DNA from: Labrys sp. KNU-23
Lineage (GTDB): Bacteria > Pseudomonadota > Alphaproteobacteria > Rhizobiales > Labraceae
Direction: 5' to 3'
NCBI RefSeq assembly: GCF_008330945.1
Contig: NZ_CP043489.1
Span: forward strand, 1,054,001 to 1,118,000
DNA: 64,000 nt
Position 1 is the first letter of the stretch, and each line of letters starts with the position of its first letter. The position numbers and the translations under genes are program-made. Shown one piece after another: positions 61,847 through 64,000 of the stretch. Under the pieces are notes generated by a model. It did not search any database. It saw only the letters and a list, made by a program, of their open reading frames with translations, and had not been told where the DNA came from.

Positions 61847-61926
61847 TTGTCATTGCCGGGCTTGACCCGGCAATCCAGCTTCAACCACCAAGCCGCTGTA
61901 TGCCCGGGTCAAGCCCGGCATGACAA
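61847..61926. repeat. Intergenic inverted repeat, family A copy 4
   Basis: TTGTCATTGCCGGGCTTGAC at the left pairs with the reverse complement at the right (GTCAAGCCCGGCATGACAA). The preceding CGACCT is shared with copies 2 and 3. It lies between the EamA and AcuI-like genes. Confidence 0.92.
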
Positions 61927-61962
61927 AAGCTGGCGTCTTCATTTCGGACCTTTGCGGAACCG

Positions 61963-62949
61963 TCAGCCGATCTCCACCACGACCCGGCCGCGCACCTTGC
62001 CCTCCAGGATGTTGGCAGCGGTTTCGCGGACCTCGTCCAATGGGATCGAGCTCGTCATCGCGTCGAGCTTGTCGCGGTCGAGCTCATTGGCGAGGCGCCG
62101 CCAGGCCTCCTGGCGGACGATCTGGGGGCATTGCACCGAATCGATGCCGAGCAGCGAAACCCCGCGCAGGATGAAGGGCATCACGCTGGAGGGCAGGTCC
62201 GCGCCGCCGGCCAAGCCGCAGGCGGCGACGGCGCCGCCATACTTGATCTGCGACAGTGCATTGGCGAGGGTTGTCGAACCGACCGTATCGACCGCACCGG
62301 CAAAGCGCTCCTTGCCGAGAGGGCGCACGGGTCCGGTCAGCTCGGCCCGATCGATCACCTCGGAGGCGCCGAGATTCTTGAGATAATCGGCCTCCTCCGG
62401 GCGTCCGGTGGAGGCGATCACCGTGTAGCCGGCCCGGGCGAGCAAGGCGACGGCCGTGGAACCCACGCCGCCGGCAGCACCGGTCACCAACACCGGCCCG
62501 CGCGAGGGCGTGATGGCATGAGCCTCCAGCGCCATCAGGCTCAGCATGGCGGTGTAGCCGGCAGTGCCGATCGCCATCGCCTGCGCATGCGTCATGCCAT
62601 AGGGCACGCGCACCAGCCATTCGCCCTTGACGCGGGCACGCTCGGCATAGCCGCCGAGATGGGTCTCGCCCACGCCCCAGCCATTGAGGATGACATGGTC
62701 GCCCGGATCCCAGTCCTTCGAGGAGGTGGCGATCACCTCGCCGGCGAAGTCGACCCCTGGAATCATCGGAAAGCGCCGCACCACCGGTCCCTTGCCGGTA
62801 ATGGCGAGGCCGTCCTTGTAATTGACGGTCGAGTGGGTGACGCGCACGGTGACATCGCCGTCCATGAGATCGCGCTCATCGAACTCGGCGAAGTTGCAGG
62901 CATAGCCACTATCGGGCTTGGTGACGACGAGAGCCTTGAAAGTCGACAT
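61963..62949 (-). CDS. acuI: AcuI/YhdH-type MDR quinone oxidoreductase (acrylyl-CoA reductase-like)
   Basis: The 328-residue enzyme is a zinc-free medium-chain reductase with GVDFAGEVI at 65-73, the NADPH loop TGAAGGVGS at 156-164, and AGAVDTVGSTTLANAL. AcuI reduces acrylyl-CoA to propionyl-CoA with NADPH, protecting against acrylate; its relatives are YhdH. ATG at 62949 follows CAGGAG; the long open frame upstream has no support. It is divergent from ppdK. Confidence 0.88.
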   Translation of the reverse strand: MSTFKALVVTKPDSGYACNFAEFDERDLMDGDVTVRVTHSTVNYKDGLAITGKGPVVRRFPMIPGVDFAGEVIATSSKDWDPGDHVILNGWGVGETHLGGYAERARVKGEWLVRVPYGMTHAQAMAIGTAGYTAMLSLMALEAHAITPSRGPVLVTGAAGGVGSTAVALLARAGYTVIASTGRPEEADYLKNLGASEVIDRAELTGPVRPLGKERFAGAVDTVGSTTLANALSQIKYGGAVAACGLAGGADLPSSVMPFILRGVSLLGIDSVQCPQIVRQEAWRRLANELDRDKLDAMTSSIPLDEVRETAANILEGKVRGRVVVEIG

Positions 62950-63390
62950 GCATGCTCCTGCAATTGGTGTACTGGCGTTTTCGAGGCCAGAGCCGGTTAA
63001 GGCAAGCGGAAAAATGGCCGCAGAGCCCTGCTGGGACCGCCAGCTTCTCAGCGACAATCTTCCTGGAAGATTATCGCGATACCGGCCCTTGGAAACGCAT
63101 CGCTCGTTGATGAGGATTGGCCGGCCGGAAGATAGCGGTCCCAGATATGGTCTCTCCGCTGTCTTCAACGATTCGCCTCAATTAATCCGACATATCGCCC
63201 TCTAAACGCGCCAGTTCTTCAGACAAAAGCGGAATCCTGCGCAATTATTACACTCTGACACATTTTGTTATCCGTCCAACCTATCGATTTAGACGTTTGA
63301 AGAATTGAATTTATCGGCCGGCTGTGGAAAGGCTCTGCGCCAAATACGTGCCGGCGCAATCGGCCAATCCGAAATCACTGAGGAAGTGCA
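62950..63390. other. Gene-free divergent region between acuI-like gene and ppdK
   Basis: This 441-base region contains a small hairpin AATCTTCC/GGAAGATT (about 63056-63074) and a low-GC stretch near 63170-63300 that is probably the ppdK promoter. I see no gene; short frames have no start context. Confidence 0.55.
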
Positions 63391-64000
63391 ATGACGAAGT
63401 GGGTGTATGGGTTCGGCGACGGCAAGGCCGAAGGCGAACAGAGCATGAAGAACCTGCTGGGCGGCAAGGGCGCCAACCTGGCGGAGATGTCGAATCTGGG
63501 CCTGCCTGTGCCACCCGGCTTCACGGTCACCACCGAAGTCTGCACCTATTACTACGCCAATGACCGCAGCTACCCGCCGGAGCTGAAAAGCCAGGTCGAA
63601 GCCGCCCTGGCCGAGATCGGCCGCATCACCGGCAAGGCCTTCGGCGACGCCCAGAATCCACTGCTGGTCTCGGTGCGCTCGGGCGCGCGCGCCTCGATGC
63701 CGGGCATGATGGATACGGTGCTCAACCTCGGCCTCAACGACACCACGGTCGCGGCGGTGGCGGCGGCCTCCAACAATGAGCGTTTCGCCTGGGATTCCTA
63801 CCGGCGCTTCATCACCATGTTCTCGGACGTGGTGCTCGGCGTCGACCACGGCCATTTCGAGGAGATCCTCGACACCTACAAGGAGCGCAAGGGCTATGTG
63901 CTCGACACCGACCTCCAGGCCGCCGACTGGAAGACGCTGGTCGGCCAGTACAAGGCCCTGGTGCTCGAGGAACTCGGCAAGCCCTTCCCCGAGGATCCGC
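63391..64000 (+). CDS. ppdK: Pyruvate, phosphate dikinase (partial, N-terminal 203 codons)
   Basis: PPDK interconverts pyruvate, ATP and phosphate with phosphoenolpyruvate, AMP and pyrophosphate. The visible N-terminal ATP-grasp part reads WVYGFGDGKAEG, LLGGKGANLAEM, VPPGFTVTTEVC, VSVRSGARASMPGMMDTVLN, the last being the nucleotide-binding glycine loop typical of PPDK rather than PEP synthase. ATG at 63391 has AGGA seven to ten bases before it. The gene runs off the window. Confidence 0.96.
   Translation, partial: MTKWVYGFGDGKAEGEQSMKNLLGGKGANLAEMSNLGLPVPPGFTVTTEVCTYYYANDRSYPPELKSQVEAALAEIGRITGKAFGDAQNPLLVSVRSGARASMPGMMDTVLNLGLNDTTVAAVAAASNNERFAWDSYRRFITMFSDVVLGVDHGHFEEILDTYKERKGYVLDTDLQAADWKTLVGQYKALVLEELGKPFPEDP

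Noticed and set aside
1806-61926. A CRISPR array made of the repeated palindromes
   Set aside because: The repeats are tens of kilobases apart and not regularly spaced, with no cas genes.

Overview
The window is 64 kb of GC-rich (roughly 65% by eye) chromosomal DNA from an alphaproteobacterium, most likely of the order Hyphomicrobiales (Rhizobiales). The basis is a stand-alone F0 ATP synthase operon (atpI-atpB-atpE-atpF'-atpF, with paired b' and b subunits and no F1 genes), a mutY / DUF721 (dciA-like) / DsbA-like / smc block, split glyQ-glyS, and many short inverted-repeat elements of the kind that fill rhizobial intergenic regions. Genus is not resolved. No rRNA, tRNA, CRISPR array, phage or insertion sequence was recognised.

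Layout. 1-6.1 kb: a leftward catabolic block (amidase cut by the window edge, Gfo/Idh/MocA oxidoreductase, NMT1-type ABC transporter) with a divergent RpiR regulator. 6.2-6.8 kb: a low-GC secreted-protein gene broken by an in-frame TGA. 7-12.2 kb: a MerA-like flavoprotein overlapping a DUF4126 membrane protein, then an RpiR / MFS / racemase-like unit. 12.2-19.8 kb: housekeeping (mutY, dciA-like, dsbA-like, smc), an ArsR-SRPBCC pair and a clpP paralogue. 20.4-23.1 kb: the F0 operon with a clear terminator. 23.2-26.6 kb: an acetyltransferase, then an ECF sigma factor with a membrane VWA protein.

27-36.2 kb is a coherent uptake and catabolic island: a class III aminotransferase of the phospho-lyase type, an APH-type kinase, an XRE-cupin regulator, a histidinol-dehydrogenase-like enzyme and a spermidine/putrescine-type ABC transporter. 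My reading is that an amine or amino alcohol is imported, phosphorylated, cleaved by the phospho-lyase, and that the alcohol or aldehyde is handled by the dehydrogenase. 36.4-43.8 kb: Nudix-like protein, LysR/MFS divergon, VOC/MarR divergon with a near-ideal operator, DUF1993, polyprenyl diphosphate synthase, and a DUF2007-methyltransferase pair. 44-49.8 kb: a second polyamine-type ABC transporter with a LuxR regulator and an SDR dehydrogenase. 50-52.4 kb: a dicarboxylate/amino-acid symporter followed by an orphan amino-acid-binding protein. 52.5-54.8 kb: small secreted proteins and an S49 peptidase. 55-58.2 kb: glyQS. 58.4-64 kb: LysR regulator, MFS and EamA transporters, an AcuI-like reductase, and the start of ppdK, cut by the window end.

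The most unusual signals are the in-frame-stop gene at 6195, a protein whose C-terminus is encoded by an intergenic repeat (19069-19170), a racemase-family protein lacking both catalytic cysteines, the kinase/phospho-lyase island, and several families of inverted repeats, some with perfect arms of 21 to 29 bp.
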